Assembly (NCBI RefSeq): GCF_017873675.1
Contig: NZ_JAGGKK010000018.1
Span: forward strand, 1-64,000
DNA from: Virgibacillus litoralis
Lineage (GTDB): Bacteria; Bacillota; Bacilli; Bacillales; Amphibacillaceae
Direction of reading: 5' to 3'
DNA: 64,000 nucleotides
Shown here piece after piece: positions 1 to 9,537 of this stretch. Position numbers and translations under genes: made by a program. The notes beneath the pieces are model-generated. The model searched no databases, had not been told where the DNA came from, and saw nothing but the letters and a program-made list of their open reading frames with translations. How positions within the stretch are numbered: the first letter of the stretch is position 1; each line of letters opens with the position of its first letter.

Positions 1-310
1 AGTTAAAATGGCTTCTTGTATTAAGTATACCCAAAAAAGGGAAAAACAGCTTGGGACTTGACAGTTTTGTTCATATCAGCGGAACGAGGATCCGTTTCAC
101 CCTTCCAAGAGCATCTTTTCTGCTATTTAGCGGAATGAGGATCCGCTTCGACAGTTTGTCAGACCTAACCATTAAAAATAAACGTTCTAAACATCCTATC
201 CTGTTCTTATTCGTTTCAAAAAACGCACTCTTAAAAGACAAAATTGCCCCAAAGATCGTAAGCAAGAACTTACGACCCAAGAGGCAACTTTCTCCTTTAC
301 AGGCTAATTA
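1..310. repeat. Intergenic 51-bp-unit repeat, left copy
   Basis: No convincing gene is seen here. Two units with the core CGGAACGAGGATCCG / CGGAATGAGGATCCG begin at positions 80 and 131, exactly 51 bp apart, joined by a spacer containing CCCTTCCAAGAGCATCTTTT. The same unit with the same 51-bp spacing recurs near 54.95-55.13 kb in both orientations. A short hairpin, TCGTAAG / CTTACGA at about 257-277, lies downstream of the protease gene and might serve as its transcription end, but it has no clear T-run. A 126-codon open frame across this region looks like chance, because it is made of the repeat and antisense protease sequence. Confidence 0.6.
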
Positions 311-3300
311 TCATTCGACATTGATAAATAATTTTCCTTCTGCTGTTTTGCGTGTTTCATTACCGAAGTCATCAACGACTTTCACTTCGATAACAGCACC
401 CTCTGCAACAACATTATTAGTGGCTGTATAATAGCCGACATAATGCCCATCAGACATTTCCATCATTGGAAGCTCCGTTGCATTAGATACTTGTGCAACC
501 GCATTTGTTAGTGGCATATGGATAAAGAATGTAGCTCTTTGCCCTGGCTCACTATCAAACTCGATTCGCACACTTTCTCCTGCTTCCAGATTTTTATCCT
601 CAGTTGGCGTCAGGTTTTCGACCGTTGGTGCAACAAAGTCTACATCAATCGTGATAGTCTCTGTCTGAACGTTTCCTGCAAGATCCTGGGAGATAACTTC
701 AATTTCATTTTCACCATTATCAAGCAGAATTCGTTTTGAATACGTACCATCATCGGCAACTGTTGCTTCTCGACCATTTACTTCAACAAAGTCAAGGTTA
801 GCATCCGTTACTGTACCTTCAACAGTAACTGTTTCACGATTGGTTTTATCCCCATCTTCTGGACTATCAATGGTTAATTCAGGACTCATTGTGTCCAGGG
901 TTACTGTAACAGTCTCAGATTCACCTGCTACACCACCATTCATCATGGATAATGCTTTAAACTCATTTTCGCCTTCTGAAAGTTCAGTTGGAATAGCAAA
1001 TTGACCATCTTCGCCAACTTCAGCAGTTCCAATTTCTTCTCCATTATTCAACAATTGAACAGTAGTTGTAGGAGATGCAGTCCCCTCAACTGTCATGTCT
1101 GGTTCGCTTGTTATCGAATCTTCGCTAGGTGAAGTAATAACTGGATCATTTACTTCATAGCTTACTCGTGAACGAATCATATAGTTACCTTCAGAAGCAG
1201 GAGATGGTGACCAAGCTCCAGCTACATACTGATAGCTTCGTTCTGCGTTCGTTCCGTTTTCATCTGTTGCCAATCCAGGTGCGTTTGGATTTGGATCTTG
1301 CTGAATATATACCATATAGAAATCATCTTCAACAATAATATTATGCTCACGTAAATCAACTACAGTCCATTCATTTAAATCTCTTATTGCTTCAGCATCA
1401 ACTGGACCTGCAATTTTTTCTCCAGGTGTTCCATCGGGACCAGATGAATCCCATACTTCAACCGCAAATTCCGTACCACCTGGCGTTGGCCAATCGGTAC
1501 CATGGAATTGAAAAACACCATCCGTAACTACTGCTGAATCTTTTTCTTCAGGTAAGGACATTTTTACTGCCCACCCATTACCCGCATCATAAAATGCACG
1601 AGCATTCTCGGCAGTACCATCGTCATAACCGATTTCTCCACCAGGGTACGTATAGAATGGTTCAAGAGCGATGTCCTGTTGAACATCCTCGTCAAGGTTT
1701 ACTTCCACTTCCTGACTATAATAGTCTCTTGCCATTACTTTTAACGTGTAGGTTCCTTCATATCCTGTGATAGAGTAATTACCATTTTCATCAGTCTCAA
1801 CAGGTGTAACGTTAGCATCCTCTACCAATAATATGGTAGCACCTTCAATTGGGGCACCTGTTGCTTCATCAGTAATTGTCCCACTTACTGTAGCTTGAGG
1901 AATTTCCTCAAGCGTGAAATCAGCTTGTGCCGTTCCATCCGCTTCAAGTGTTACAGATTGTTCCTCTGACTCAAATCCATATGATTCAGCTTTCAACGTA
2001 AATGTTCCTGCTGCATGGCTCAAGGAATATTCACCAGTTGCTGGATCAGTCATTACCGAGCGTCCGCTTTCCAAGACACTTACTTGCGCGCTCATCGGTA
2101 ATAAGTTAGGATTAATTATGTCCTCTTCGGCAGGAGGATTATCTTTTGGTAAATCTGGCTTAATTTTAGCTGGATTTACCTTTTCTTTCATTCCAGCTTT
2201 TTCATCTGCTTTGTTTACTCCTAGGCCGTTTTTACCCGGAACTCCGTTATTGTTACCTTTCTTCCCTAAAGATGCTTTACTGCTTTGTGACATATCAGAT
2301 AATGCTACATCATCAATATACCAGCCTTCTCTTGTTACACTCCCATCTGTTGTTACATTAAATCCAAGATAGACTCGTTGGCCACTATATTCAGATAAAT
2401 CAACTTCAGCACTTTCCCAGCCATCTGTTTCACCTTTTACTTCTAACAGTTGTGTCCACTCTTCTTGATCAGTAGATACAAAGATATGACCAAAATCGTA
2501 AGCTGTTCCTGAAGCATACATCTCTAAATTGTGCCATTGATTAAATTGCAAATATGCATTTCCTTCTGGTAAATCAACTGGTGGCATTACAAGCGTTGCA
2601 TTCATATTGTTTTCATATTCACCAGCAAGGTTTGTTGCATATACATTTTCTCCTGATGCTGCGTTTCCAGGTCCAGAGGTTGGTGTTCCCCATTCCCAGC
2701 TGTTCATTTCACCAAAAGATGTCCAGCCTATAGGGTTAGCTTCAAAGTCTTCTGAGTAACCTACAGAAATTCCTGGTTTAACCTCAACATTATATTCTTC
2801 ACTGACAACTTCATTTTCACCAAAGTCGTTTATTGTCCATTGATAAGTCAGTGAATCCTCAGCAATATGCTCTCCTGGAATGGTAGCTACAAATTCGCCT
2901 TCTTTAAAATCACCAGAAACACGTCCGGCTTCGACAGTTTGCCATTCTCCATTTGTATCCAGGTAATCTAATTCAACCGATGCAACACTAATATTATCTG
3001 TAACTTGTACATTCAAATCAAGGTCCATGCCAGCATAAGTCTCTGCTGGTGAACTGTGCTCAAACGTTGGCGCTTCATTATCTTCACCTGGTTTGGTCAC
3101 TTGACCTTCGATTGTGCCGATTCCATTCTGTAATGCTGATACTGCATCATACGCATTTACCAAACCATGACCAAATCCATTATTTGGGGATTCAGGATAG
3201 ACTTCATCAGTTAATGGGATTGCAGTATCCATTAGAATTTGTTCCATTTCATCAACTGTAATACTGCTATCTACTTGACGTAATAGCGCAGCTACAGCAG

Positions 3301-4660
3301 ATACTGCAGGTCCTGACATAGATGTTCCATTCCAGCCACCTTCATATTGACCACCTGGAACGGATGAACGAATGTTAACTCCAGGAGCTGAAATATCTGG
3401 TTTAATCTCATCGTATGGTGAAGGTCCTTCTAAAGAAAAGCTAGCTAAATTATCATTTATATCTGTTGCTCCCGTTGCGAATGATTCAGGATAGTTTGCT
3501 GGTGTTGCAATTGATCCTGGTCCACCCGGGTTAAATAAAGTAGTGTTACCAGCTGAAAATTCAGGGAAGATTTCCGCTGCACGCCAGTTAATAACAACAT
3601 CGCGGTACCATTCATCAAGTCCTGGTCCACCACCCCATGAATTATTAACAACATCTGGCGCCATATCAACACGAGCGTTTCCTTCTGAATCAGTTGGTGC
3701 TAAAATCCACTCTGCAGCTGCCAGAAGGTCAGCATCCGTTCCACCTGCAGCAGTGAATGCTTTAACAGAAATAAACTGTGCTCCAGGTGCAACTCCAACT
3801 TGGTTAGATCCATCTGGTTCACTACCAACCATCGTTCCAATTGTGTGTGTACCATGCCCTTGGTCATCGTATGGTTCTGATTGTCCTGCTGTGGCATCGA
3901 ACCAGTTATAGTCATGATCAACTTCATCCGTTGCTGCATCATAGCCACGGTATTTTTCCTTAAGAGCAGGATGATCCCACTGAACACCTGTATCAATACT
4001 TGCTACAACTGTTCCAGAGCCATCAATCCCCATGTCCCAAACCTGAGGAGCTCCAACACGCTCAACATTCCACTCTATATTAGCAATTTCAGACTGTGGA
4101 GCATTTTTTGCTTCTTTTGTTACTGGCGTGAGTAATTCACGAGTTTCATTCGGTAATATTTTATCAACTTCAGCAAAGCTAGTCACCTTTTCCGCTACTT
4201 CTTTCGTAGCTGTAACCGCCATCCCGTTAACGATATAATACGACCTAATATTTTCAGCATTTCCCTTTTCTGCTTCCTGCTGAAGATATTGCTTTACATT
4301 TGTTTGTGATTCAAGAGAGGTAGATTTTAATTCAGATACTACAGCAGAACGTTGAATGAATTCAGCTTTTTTAGCTGTCATATTTGCAGATTCTGCACTT
4401 TTTCTTGCTTCTTCAGCAATTCTTTTCGTATCTGCTTTTTCATTGAACTTAATTAAAAACGTCACTTTTTCATCATTCTTAAATTGGTCTACCAAACGAT
4501 TATTGACCTTTTCTTTTGCAGCAGTTTGTGTATCTTTTGCCGAATGATGTATGTTACCATTCGTCTTTGCATAAGACATTCCGGGAACTATTAATGAAAA
4601 CACCATTAATAGGGCTGCCACAATACTAAAAGCTCTTGTTTGACGCTTTTTGCTTAGCAA
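311..4660 (-). CDS. bpr: Secreted S8 family serine peptidase, bacillopeptidase F type
   Basis: Large extracellular subtilisin-like protease of 1449 residues. I chose TTG at 4660, preceded by AGGAGGAGG seven bases upstream, because it gives a classic signal peptide (KKR then a hydrophobic core ending near SYA). An upstream TTG at 4702 would add 14 residues. An I9-like propeptide follows. The catalytic triad is visible: Asp223 in DTGVQWDHP, His269 in GHGTH, Ser447 in NGTSMSGPA. After the catalytic domain come an immune-inhibitor/MAM-like beta domain (about 680-820), a Lys/Pro/Gly-rich linker, two carboxypeptidase-regulatory-like domains (about 890-1040), and two or three bacterial Ig-like repeats with TVTDANLDFVEVNG-type motifs. 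Length and order match bacillopeptidase F (about 1430 residues). It probably scavenges peptides outside the cell. The domain limits are estimates. Confidence 0.9.
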   Translation of the reverse strand: MLSKKRQTRAFSIVAALLMVFSLIVPGMSYAKTNGNIHHSAKDTQTAAKEKVNNRLVDQFKNDEKVTFLIKFNEKADTKRIAEEARKSAESANMTAKKAEFIQRSAVVSELKSTSLESQTNVKQYLQQEAEKGNAENIRSYYIVNGMAVTATKEVAEKVTSFAEVDKILPNETRELLTPVTKEAKNAPQSEIANIEWNVERVGAPQVWDMGIDGSGTVVASIDTGVQWDHPALKEKYRGYDAATDEVDHDYNWFDATAGQSEPYDDQGHGTHTIGTMVGSEPDGSNQVGVAPGAQFISVKAFTAAGGTDADLLAAAEWILAPTDSEGNARVDMAPDVVNNSWGGGPGLDEWYRDVVINWRAAEIFPEFSAGNTTLFNPGGPGSIATPANYPESFATGATDINDNLASFSLEGPSPYDEIKPDISAPGVNIRSSVPGGQYEGGWNGTSMSGPAVSAVAALLRQVDSSITVDEMEQILMDTAIPLTDEVYPESPNNGFGHGLVNAYDAVSALQNGIGTIEGQVTKPGEDNEAPTFEHSSPAETYAGMDLDLNVQVTDNISVASVELDYLDTNGEWQTVEAGRVSGDFKEGEFVATIPGEHIAEDSLTYQWTINDFGENEVVSEEYNVEVKPGISVGYSEDFEANPIGWTSFGEMNSWEWGTPTSGPGNAASGENVYATNLAGEYENNMNATLVMPPVDLPEGNAYLQFNQWHNLEMYASGTAYDFGHIFVSTDQEEWTQLLEVKGETDGWESAEVDLSEYSGQRVYLGFNVTTDGSVTREGWYIDDVALSDMSQSSKASLGKKGNNNGVPGKNGLGVNKADEKAGMKEKVNPAKIKPDLPKDNPPAEEDIINPNLLPMSAQVSVLESGRSVMTDPATGEYSLSHAAGTFTLKAESYGFESEEQSVTLEADGTAQADFTLEEIPQATVSGTITDEATGAPIEGATILLVEDANVTPVETDENGNYSITGYEGTYTLKVMARDYYSQEVEVNLDEDVQQDIALEPFYTYPGGEIGYDDGTAENARAFYDAGNGWAVKMSLPEEKDSAVVTDGVFQFHGTDWPTPGGTEFAVEVWDSSGPDGTPGEKIAGPVDAEAIRDLNEWTVVDLREHNIIVEDDFYMVYIQQDPNPNAPGLATDENGTNAERSYQYVAGAWSPSPASEGNYMIRSRVSYEVNDPVITSPSEDSITSEPDMTVEGTASPTTTVQLLNNGEEIGTAEVGEDGQFAIPTELSEGENEFKALSMMNGGVAGESETVTVTLDTMSPELTIDSPEDGDKTNRETVTVEGTVTDANLDFVEVNGREATVADDGTYSKRILLDNGENEIEVISQDLAGNVQTETITIDVDFVAPTVENLTPTEDKNLEAGESVRIEFDSEPGQRATFFIHMPLTNAVAQVSNATELPMMEMSDGHYVGYYTATNNVVAEGAVIEVKVVDDFGNETRKTAEGKLFINVE

Positions 4661-5290
4661 TTTAATTCCTCCTCCTGATTTTTTATACCGTGAATAAGAC
4701 AAACAAAAAACTCCCCTAGCCTCCTTTACTAAAAATTTAGTGCAGGTCTCAGCTGTAGTGGAGCTGTTTTGTAATTCTTTTGTTGTTATTGTAACTATAC
4801 TGTAATAATTATGAAAAATCTGTCATATTTTGTCGGTAAATATCATGCTATCAGGAATTGATTACTAAGTACCATGTACGATGATTTTTTGTTAGATAAA
4901 AGAACTATATTTTAATGGATGCTTTTTTCAAAAAAGTACACTGGACAATCCTTTCGCAAATCAAGACATTACTTTAATGGAAATATTTCCTAAATAAGGA
5001 AAAATAAATGCGTAAATTAACCTAGATTTTAAGGGAGAATGAAAAGGATTTTCACCTGAGCATCATAAAAGCATTACTTATTTCACAGAATATTGCTAAT
5101 ATTAAATCCGATTGGATATATAGTCACTTTCTTAGCGAGTGCAAACAGTTACTTTCAGCCTATAAGTTAGCATACTTGGCATTCGTCATAGGATCATATT
5201 TTGCTTTCTAGACCCCCATATACTTTGGAGTACAAGCCTATTATTGTGTGCATATATGCAATTAAGAAGAATGTATACTATCTTCAATGC
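4661..5290. other. Gene-free interval upstream of the protease
   Basis: About 630 bases with no open frame I would defend. The protease-proximal 200 bases are AT-rich and must hold its promoter; a plausible but unproven ATGACA / TATAGT pair lies on the minus strand near 4790-4830. At 5166-5240 there is a partial member of the double-hairpin palindrome family (core ACTTGGCATTCG ... TTGGAGTACAAGCC) that most resembles the long copy near 50.5 kb. The rest shows nothing recognisable. Confidence 0.5.
5166..5240 (+). repeat. Dispersed palindromic repeat, partial copy E
   Basis: The segment starts TTAGCATACTTGGCATTCG and ends TTTGGAGTACAAGCCT. It aligns with the left part of the copy at 50480-50637 (ATTTTGCTTTCTTAGAACCCC versus ATTTTGCTTTCTAGACCCCC). 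It lacks the right-hand hairpin with TTGCACTTATGCAGTAAG that the complete copies carry, so it looks like a decayed or truncated member. Confidence 0.55.
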
Positions 5291-5329
5291 AAAAAAATCC
5301 CAAACCATAATATATGGCTTGAGATTTTT
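5291..5329 (-). terminator. Intrinsic terminator of the M42 peptidase gene
   Basis: Imperfect hairpin, AAATCtCAAgCCATA paired with TATGGtTTGgGATTT, followed on the minus strand by a seven-base T-run. It lies about 20 bases after the peptidase stop codon. Confidence 0.75.
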
Positions 5330-5346
5330 AATAATTAATTACAATT

Positions 5347-6405
5347 TTAGTCTTCTAGTGGATTAAGGCTTTCTTCACCAGTAAGATCAGCGATCATCGT
5401 TACAAGCAATTCAATTTCTTCATCAATGTCCCTTAAGCTAGAGGTTTCCACAGGGGAATGCATGTAACGTAGTGGTAACGATACTAATGAGACTGGCACA
5501 CCAGGACCTGTCAAACGCATTCTGTCTGCATCTGTCCCAGTCATACGTGGTGTCAACTCGTATTGCACAGCCATATTTAACTTCCTCGCTGTTTTTTCCA
5601 ATAACTTATTGATTTTAATGTTGATTGGCGCACCTTTCGCAAAAACAGGACCACCATCAAGTGTTATGTCCCCATGCTTATTTTTATTGACACCAGGATA
5701 ATCAGTCGAGAATGTAACATCACAAGCAATTGCCATTGTCGGTTCAACACCGGCAGCAGCGAAATAAGCACCACCCATGTTTGTCTCCTCATTGACAGTG
5801 CTTGCTGCATATACACCAACACTGCACCCTTTTTCAGAAAGCCGCTTCAATACTTCAGCTACAATGAATGAGCCAGTACGGTTATCCAACCCGCGGCCTG
5901 CAACGTAACGGTCCATCAATATTTCCGGCTCAGTTTTATAGACGGCCAAATCACCTATCTGAACGAACTTTGCAGCTTCATTTTTCGTTTTATAACCACA
6001 ATCAATAAAAAGATCCTCTAAGCCAAAGTCATCTTTTAACCCGCCATGGTGTTGTGCATTAACACCTATAACACCTGTTACTTCTTCATTGAATCCTAGT
6101 ACAGTAACCTTCATTCCAACAGCAGCCTTTGGGTTTATCCCGCCCATTTTATCAAAATGCAAAAATCCATCTTCGTCAATTCGATTAATGACTAATGCTA
6201 TTTCATCGCAATGACCTGCAAGCAGCACTTTAAAAGATGCATTCGGATTAATTACCCCTATAGCATTTCCAGCGTTATCAGTTCTAATCTCATCCGCAAA
6301 ATCCTGTACATAATTAATCCACTTTTTTTGTATTGCCATCTCATTACTGGATGGAGATGGCGTATGTAATAACTCCAACAAAAAATCCTTGTTTGCTTGT
6401 TCCAT
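5347..6405 (-). CDS. ytoP: M42 family metallopeptidase (glutamyl aminopeptidase / deblocking aminopeptidase type)
   Basis: Cytoplasmic dinuclear-metal aminopeptidase of 352 residues, a normal length for M42. The usual ligands can be placed: His65 in AGHCDE, Asp174 in GRGLDNRTG as the bridging residue, the Glu206-Glu207 pair in NEETNMGG (catalytic base and ligand), Asp229 in ACDVTFSTD and His316 in RYMHSPVE. The protein lacks a signal peptide. AAGGAGGT lies seven bases before the ATG. Family members trim N-terminal residues from peptides. The specific paralogue (YtoP, YsdC or FrvX type) cannot be fixed from sequence alone, so the symbol is tentative. It is followed by its own terminator and is probably monocistronic. 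Confidence 0.88.
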   Translation of the reverse strand: MEQANKDFLLELLHTPSPSSNEMAIQKKWINYVQDFADEIRTDNAGNAIGVINPNASFKVLLAGHCDEIALVINRIDEDGFLHFDKMGGINPKAAVGMKVTVLGFNEEVTGVIGVNAQHHGGLKDDFGLEDLFIDCGYKTKNEAAKFVQIGDLAVYKTEPEILMDRYVAGRGLDNRTGSFIVAEVLKRLSEKGCSVGVYAASTVNEETNMGGAYFAAAGVEPTMAIACDVTFSTDYPGVNKNKHGDITLDGGPVFAKGAPINIKINKLLEKTARKLNMAVQYELTPRMTGTDADRMRLTGPGVPVSLVSLPLRYMHSPVETSSLRDIDEEIELLVTMIADLTGEESLNPLED

Positions 6406-6533
6406 TTAAACTACCTCCTTAAAGTCTTTCACACCAATCATAACAAAAAAACATACATAAGAGCACTTTTGTTTACGCTATAGGAAATATTGGGTACACT
6501 CTTGTAAGAGACAGACAAAGGAGTGTAACGTCA

Positions 6534-7088
6534 ATGAATTTAAATCATTGGTATGAAAAAGGTATGACACCAGATACATATATTGAGTCAATGGAAAAAA
6601 ATAAACAAAATTTATTACATATATATGATCATTTCACACCGCCTGCAGACACACAATTCTTCCAGAAACTGGCTGAAATGAACATCCGTGTAATTGTATT
6701 GACAGAGGACTGGTGTGGCGATGCCATGTTGAATATTCCAATCTTAATTCGCATTGCAGAACAAGCTAATATTCCAGTAAAAATGCTTCTGCGTGATGAA
6801 AACCTGGAGTTAATGGATCAATATTTAACAAATGGAAAAGCGCGTTCTATTCCAATCTTTATTTTTATTGATGAAGCTGGGAATGAAGTTGCAAAATGGG
6901 GGCCTAGGTCCAAGGCAATCCAGCAATATTTGAATGATGCACGTGATAATCTTCCGCCAAAAGAGGCAGATGATTATGAGAAGAAATCAAAAGAAATGTA
7001 TCTGTTTATGACTAAATCATTCCGCGATAATAAAGATATTTGGCAAGAAGTATATACAAGTCTTAAACACAAGTTAGGACAAGTCTAA
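6534..7088 (+). CDS. Thioredoxin family protein with a single active-site cysteine
   Basis: A 184-residue cytoplasmic protein with a thioredoxin-like fold. The beta strand before the active site (IRVIVLTEDWCGDA) and the later cis-proline segment (KARSIPIFIFIDEAG) are both recognisable. The normal CxxC is reduced to C-G-D-A, so only one redox cysteine remains at this site. This is typical of a thioredoxin_9-like group in Bacillaceae whose role is not established. The C-terminal 50 residues are charged and helical. The ATG has AAAGGAG at good spacing. It is divergent from the M42 peptidase gene and followed by a strong terminator, so it is likely a single-gene unit. Substrate unknown. Confidence 0.8.
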   Translation: MNLNHWYEKGMTPDTYIESMEKNKQNLLHIYDHFTPPADTQFFQKLAEMNIRVIVLTEDWCGDAMLNIPILIRIAEQANIPVKMLLRDENLELMDQYLTNGKARSIPIFIFIDEAGNEVAKWGPRSKAIQQYLNDARDNLPPKEADDYEKKSKEMYLFMTKSFRDNKDIWQEVYTSLKHKLGQV

Positions 7089-7093
7089 CCTGG

Positions 7094-7125
7094 AAAACTC
7101 ACCTCGTATCCCGGTGAGTTTTTTT
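7094..7125 (+). terminator. Intrinsic terminator after the thioredoxin-like gene
   Basis: AACTCACC / GGTGAGTT stem at 7096-7103 and 7113-7120, followed directly by a T-run. Confidence 0.85.
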
Positions 7126-7199
7126 ATCGTGTATATAATATTAATACCTTTGCCCATACTAGTATGTAAAATAATTAATGGATTAAGGTGCAATTTATA

Positions 7200-8198
7200 A
7201 TGAGTATTGAATACTTCAAACATATCTATTTCAGACTACCTGTTATTGTTAGGCTTCTGCTATCTATATTTGTGGTCATGACTTTTTTTGGAATTATTAT
7301 CCACGTTGTTGAACCATCTGCATTCCCATCTGTATTTGACGGAATATGGTGGGCTTTTATTACGGGAGCGACGGTTGGTTACGGTGATTTTGTTCCATTA
7401 ACCGCTCTTGGAAAAGTTATTGCAATACTACTCATTCTTTCCGGTGGTGGACTGCTTACATTTTACATAATGACTTTATCCGCCGGAACCATTCAGCATG
7501 AACAGGATTTATCAAAGGGAAAAGTAAAATTTAAGGGTGAAGATCACATTGTAATAGTTGGGTGGAATGAACGGACAAGGCAGCTAGTAAATATGATCGA
7601 CACGAAGGATTCTAAAGAGGAAATTGTCCTGATTGACAGAACACTTGATCATCTTCCGTATCAGCATTACCCTATTCACTTCATCCATGGGGATCCAAGT
7701 GAAGATTCAACGTTAATACAAGCTAACATTGAAAAGGCCAAATCAGTTATTATAACTGCAGACATCACTAAAAAAGAACGTCAGGCTGACATCACAAGTA
7801 TTTTGGCAATAGTAGCAATTCGCGGAAATAATCAACATGTATCAATTAACGCAGAAGTTCTCTCGATTTCACAGATTGAAAACGCAATTCGTGCAGGAGC
7901 GAACACTATTATTAGGTCAAATGATTTCATGAGTACTTTATTTTATCATGAGCTTTACCACCTTAAAAATACAAGACCATTTGAAACAGTACTAAATGTC
8001 TTGAACAATCAGCAATTTTCACACTTGACCCTTCCAGAACAACTGGAAGATTCCACTTTTAAAAATGGAATAATTTTTTACTTGGACAAAAAAGAGCTTC
8101 TGTTTGGCTTTATACGCGATGACGATTGGGTGATTAACCCTCCAAAAGATACGACCTTAAAAGAAGGGGATATTCTTCTGACATTAACTTCCTGGTAA
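7200..8198 (+). CDS. yugO: Potassium channel family protein with RCK/TrkA-N domain (YugO type)
   Basis: Membrane K+ channel subunit of 332 residues. The ATG at 7200 is preferred because AAGGTG at 7185-7190 is its ribosome binding site; a GTG inside that site would add four residues. Two membrane helices flank a pore loop carrying the selectivity filter TVGYGD at residues 58-63. From about residue 111 a Rossmann-type RCK domain starts with HIVIVGWNER, and a TrkA-C-like segment ends the protein (ILFTLTSW region). In B. subtilis YugO is the K+ channel implicated in biofilm electrical signalling. The adjacent, convergent yugN supports the orthology. Confidence 0.9.
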   Translation: MSIEYFKHIYFRLPVIVRLLLSIFVVMTFFGIIIHVVEPSAFPSVFDGIWWAFITGATVGYGDFVPLTALGKVIAILLILSGGGLLTFYIMTLSAGTIQHEQDLSKGKVKFKGEDHIVIVGWNERTRQLVNMIDTKDSKEEIVLIDRTLDHLPYQHYPIHFIHGDPSEDSTLIQANIEKAKSVIITADITKKERQADITSILAIVAIRGNNQHVSINAEVLSISQIENAIRAGANTIIRSNDFMSTLFYHELYHLKNTRPFETVLNVLNNQQFSHLTLPEQLEDSTFKNGIIFYLDKKELLFGFIRDDDWVINPPKDTTLKEGDILLTLTSW

Positions 8199-8594
8199 GA
8201 GAAGCCGCTCTACCTTTTTCATGATTTCTCTTCCTGTTTCAACGTATTCATCAGGTACATCGGCATCTGCGTTTACTGGGGACTGAAACTGGTCAAACGC
8301 ACCACGTAAAGCCCCGCCAGCTCCTTCTTCATCATATCCTCGTTGATACTGATGTGCGAGTAAAAATGGCTGATCAACTCGCACTGTTACTCCAGGATAG
8401 TCAAGAGAGCCCGCCACAGCATAGAATGGTATCCTTAAAAAATAATAAATACCATCGTCGTCAATTTTCATATCGAAATATCCTTTTTCATAGTCCCAGT
8501 TTGAACCAATCACAAACCCCTCAGGCTTTAATCGTTCCTCCAAAACATACAATGGATATATTTTATTTTCAACTTCTGAATTTATCGGAACCAT
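8184..8594 (-). CDS. yugN: YugN family protein
   Basis: A 136-residue soluble protein of unknown function, matching the YugN family in length and in its position beside yugO. It overlaps the end of yugO by 15 bases on the opposite strand. No signal peptide, membrane segment or catalytic motif is visible; the sequence is acidic, with aromatic residues scattered through the middle (YYFLRIPFYAVAG). AGGAGTGAGCAA precedes the ATG. The convergent overlap means the two transcripts share a 3' end, which may link their expression. No biochemical role can be stated. Confidence 0.8.
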   Translation of the reverse strand: MVPINSEVENKIYPLYVLEERLKPEGFVIGSNWDYEKGYFDMKIDDDGIYYFLRIPFYAVAGSLDYPGVTVRVDQPFLLAHQYQRGYDEEGAGGALRGAFDQFQSPVNADADVPDEYVETGREIMKKVERLLLPGS

Positions 8595-8703
8595 TTGCTC
8601 ACTCCTTCAGTAAATTTCTATTATTTTTTGCTTGGAATCGAAATTTATGCTAAAATATTTTATTGTGTGAAAAGAATCGAATAGAGTATAGGAGTTGTTC
8701 AGC

Positions 8704-9084
8704 ATGTCAGACAAGTTTGAGACTGGTCAGATATTAGAAGGAAAAGTTACAGGAATTCAACCATATGGTGCATTCGTTGCTTTAGACGAAGAAATCCAAG
8801 GGTTAGTTCATATTTCAGAGGTAACACATGGGTATGTTAAAGATATTAATGATCATTTAACAACCGGGGACGAAGTAAAAGTGAAAGTTTTGAATGTCGA
8901 TGAAGAAAATAATAAATTTTCGTTATCCATTCGTGCTACAGAAGAACCACCTAAGAACCGTCCAAAACCTCAAAAGAATCAAGCACCAAAGCAACAAGAA
9001 AGCGATAACGCTGGATTCAATACATTAAAAGACAAACTAGAAGAATGGATTGAACAGTCAGAAGGGTCTTATAATAAAAAATAA
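8704..9084 (+). CDS. yugI: S1 RNA-binding domain protein, general stress protein 13 (YugI) type
   Basis: A 126-residue protein with one S1 domain in residues 1-80: GQILEGKVTGIQPYGAFVAL, then GLVHISEV and the DEVKVKVLNVDEE strand. A lysine/proline/glutamine-rich linker (about 80-100) and a short amphipathic tail (LKDKLEEWIEQSE) follow. The S1 fold binds single-stranded RNA. The B. subtilis homologue is ribosome-associated and stress-induced. I start at ATG 8704, nine bases after GGAG; an in-frame TTG at 8695 falls within the spacing region. The gene is monocistronic, with a shared terminator downstream. Confidence 0.9.
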   Translation: MSDKFETGQILEGKVTGIQPYGAFVALDEEIQGLVHISEVTHGYVKDINDHLTTGDEVKVKVLNVDEENNKFSLSIRATEEPPKNRPKPQKNQAPKQQESDNAGFNTLKDKLEEWIEQSEGSYNKK

Positions 9085-9097
9085 TGATTGAAAAAAG

Positions 9098-9161
9098 AAA
9101 AAAGAGGCTTTCTCAAGTATGTTTTGACATAGTCAACAATACTTGGAAATGCCTCTTTTTT
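9098..9161. terminator. Bidirectional terminator between yugI and yuzA
   Basis: Long stem pairing AAAAAGAGGC...CTCAAGTAT with AATACTTG...GCCTCTTTTT, with A-run and T-run on opposite sides. It serves both converging genes. Confidence 0.85.
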
Positions 9162-9164
9162 ATT

Positions 9165-9404
9165 TTAAGTATCTGTACGTGGCTCTGGTCGATCAGCAAA
9201 AGCTTCATCTGGTTTGAATAATAATGACAATGTTACCAGACCGCTTATGCCTACTAACGTATAAATAACTCGTGCAAATGCACCACTCTGCTCACCACCA
9301 CCAAATACTGCAGCGACTAAGTCAAATTGAAATAATCCGATAAGTCCCCAATTTATTGCGCCAATAACGGTTAATGCTAAACATGCTCGTTGTATACCAC
9401 TCAT
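9165..9404 (-). CDS. yuzA: DUF378 family small membrane protein (YuzA)
   Basis: A 79-residue protein with two hydrophobic helices: CLALTVIGAINWGLIGLF (about 7-24) and ARVIYTLVGISGLVTLSLLF (about 44-63). The INWGL motif and the loop rich in Gly/Ser are characteristic of DUF378. The tail is short and charged. Function unknown. AAAGGAGG with good spacing precedes the ATG. In B. subtilis yuzA lies in the same yugI-pgi neighbourhood. Confidence 0.88.
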   Translation of the reverse strand: MSGIQRACLALTVIGAINWGLIGLFQFDLVAAVFGGGEQSGAFARVIYTLVGISGLVTLSLLFKPDEAFADRPEPRTDT

Positions 9405-9537
9405 TTCAACAAACCTCCTTTACTGATGTACTCTTCACTAGTTTTTCACTTTTATTAAAATATATACAAGCTCATTCTTGATTTCACAATATCACTTCGG
9501 TAAAGTAAAAAATGAAAGCTTATTGAAGGAGGAAAAC

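Noticed and set aside
51-431. 126-codon plus-strand open frame at the left edge
   Set aside because: It runs through the 51-bp repeat units and antisense to the protease C-terminus, has no ribosome binding site and a composition unlike the neighbours.
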